A DNA stretch of 64,000 bases from Paenibacillus odorifer (lineage in GTDB: Bacteria > Bacillota > Bacilli > Paenibacillales > Paenibacillaceae), in assembly GCF_000758725.1 (NCBI RefSeq), contig NZ_CP009428.1, forward strand, positions 3,720,001-3,784,000. Direction: 5' to 3'. This document shows positions 63,957 to 64,000 of the stretch, in pieces. The number at the start of each line of letters is the position of its first letter. Within the stretch, counting starts at the first letter, position 1. A model generated the notes under the pieces. That model did no database searches, was not told the origin of the DNA, and saw only the letters and a program-made list of their open reading frames with translations. Both the position numbers and the translations under genes were made by a program.

Positions 63957-64000
63957 ATACATAGTGATATAGAAACATCCTTGTAACTTTTGTTTTAAAA

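Overview
The window looks like a chromosomal segment of a Paenibacillus-type Firmicute. The evidence is the strong AGGAGG-like ribosome binding sites with frequent TTG/GTG starts, T-box leaders, a XerS-type recombinase, a YjcZ-type mini-protein, a class 1B PyrD/PyrK pair, and the glgC<>glgBA and pdhABCD arrangements. No rRNA, tRNA, intact IS element, prophage or CRISPR array was seen. Most of the window is ordinary core chromosome; 39-50 kb is the more accessory part.

Layout. 0-5 kb: the start of a self-regulated TetR gene, a YjcZ-like mini-protein, a GNAT enzyme, xerS, an intergenic inverted repeat, a 69-aa orphan and moeA. 5-10 kb, minus strand: a PspA/DUF350/DUF4178 envelope-stress operon, an LpdD-like gene, pyrK-pyrD, and an old-yellow-enzyme gene broken by one in-frame TAG. 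10-16 kb: a secreted polysaccharide deacetylase, a LysM-3D wall protein, and convergent, overlapping ppk1 and ppx (polyphosphate synthesis and breakdown), with a Pho-box-like element and a perfect 20-bp inverted repeat ahead of ppk1. 16-18 kb: a polar amino-acid ABC transporter with an internal terminator-like hairpin. 18.5-23.4 kb: glgBA divergent from glgC. 23.5-28.8 kb: a tightly coupled operon of an orphan ABC ATPase, a Ca-loop/VCBS-like lipoprotein, a response regulator, a histidine kinase and a double-GNAT protein. 28.8-32.7 kb: an MFS exporter divergent from an ArsR-type regulator, a HAD phosphatase and a BdbD-like thiol oxidoreductase. 32.8-38.9 kb: a complete oppABCDF-type operon.

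39-50 kb: a MarR-controlled NmrA-like reductase and membrane protein with a shared operator motif, a C-terminal HAD gene remnant, a GNAT gene placed behind what reads as an isoleucine-type T-box, an AraC-type regulator, DinB and DUF1877 proteins, topB, and a pentapeptide-repeat gene broken by a second in-frame TAG. 49.7-64 kb: T-box-controlled proS, gltD, thyA-dfrA, an S66 peptidase, the pdhABCD operon with a duplicated lipoyl domain and an internal palindrome, an esterase, a low-molecular-weight phosphatase and thiN.

The leads most worth following are the T-box/GNAT pairing, the lipoprotein/two-component/orphan-ATPase operon, the two single-TAG interrupted genes, the perfect inverted repeat before ppk1, and the MarR operator pair.
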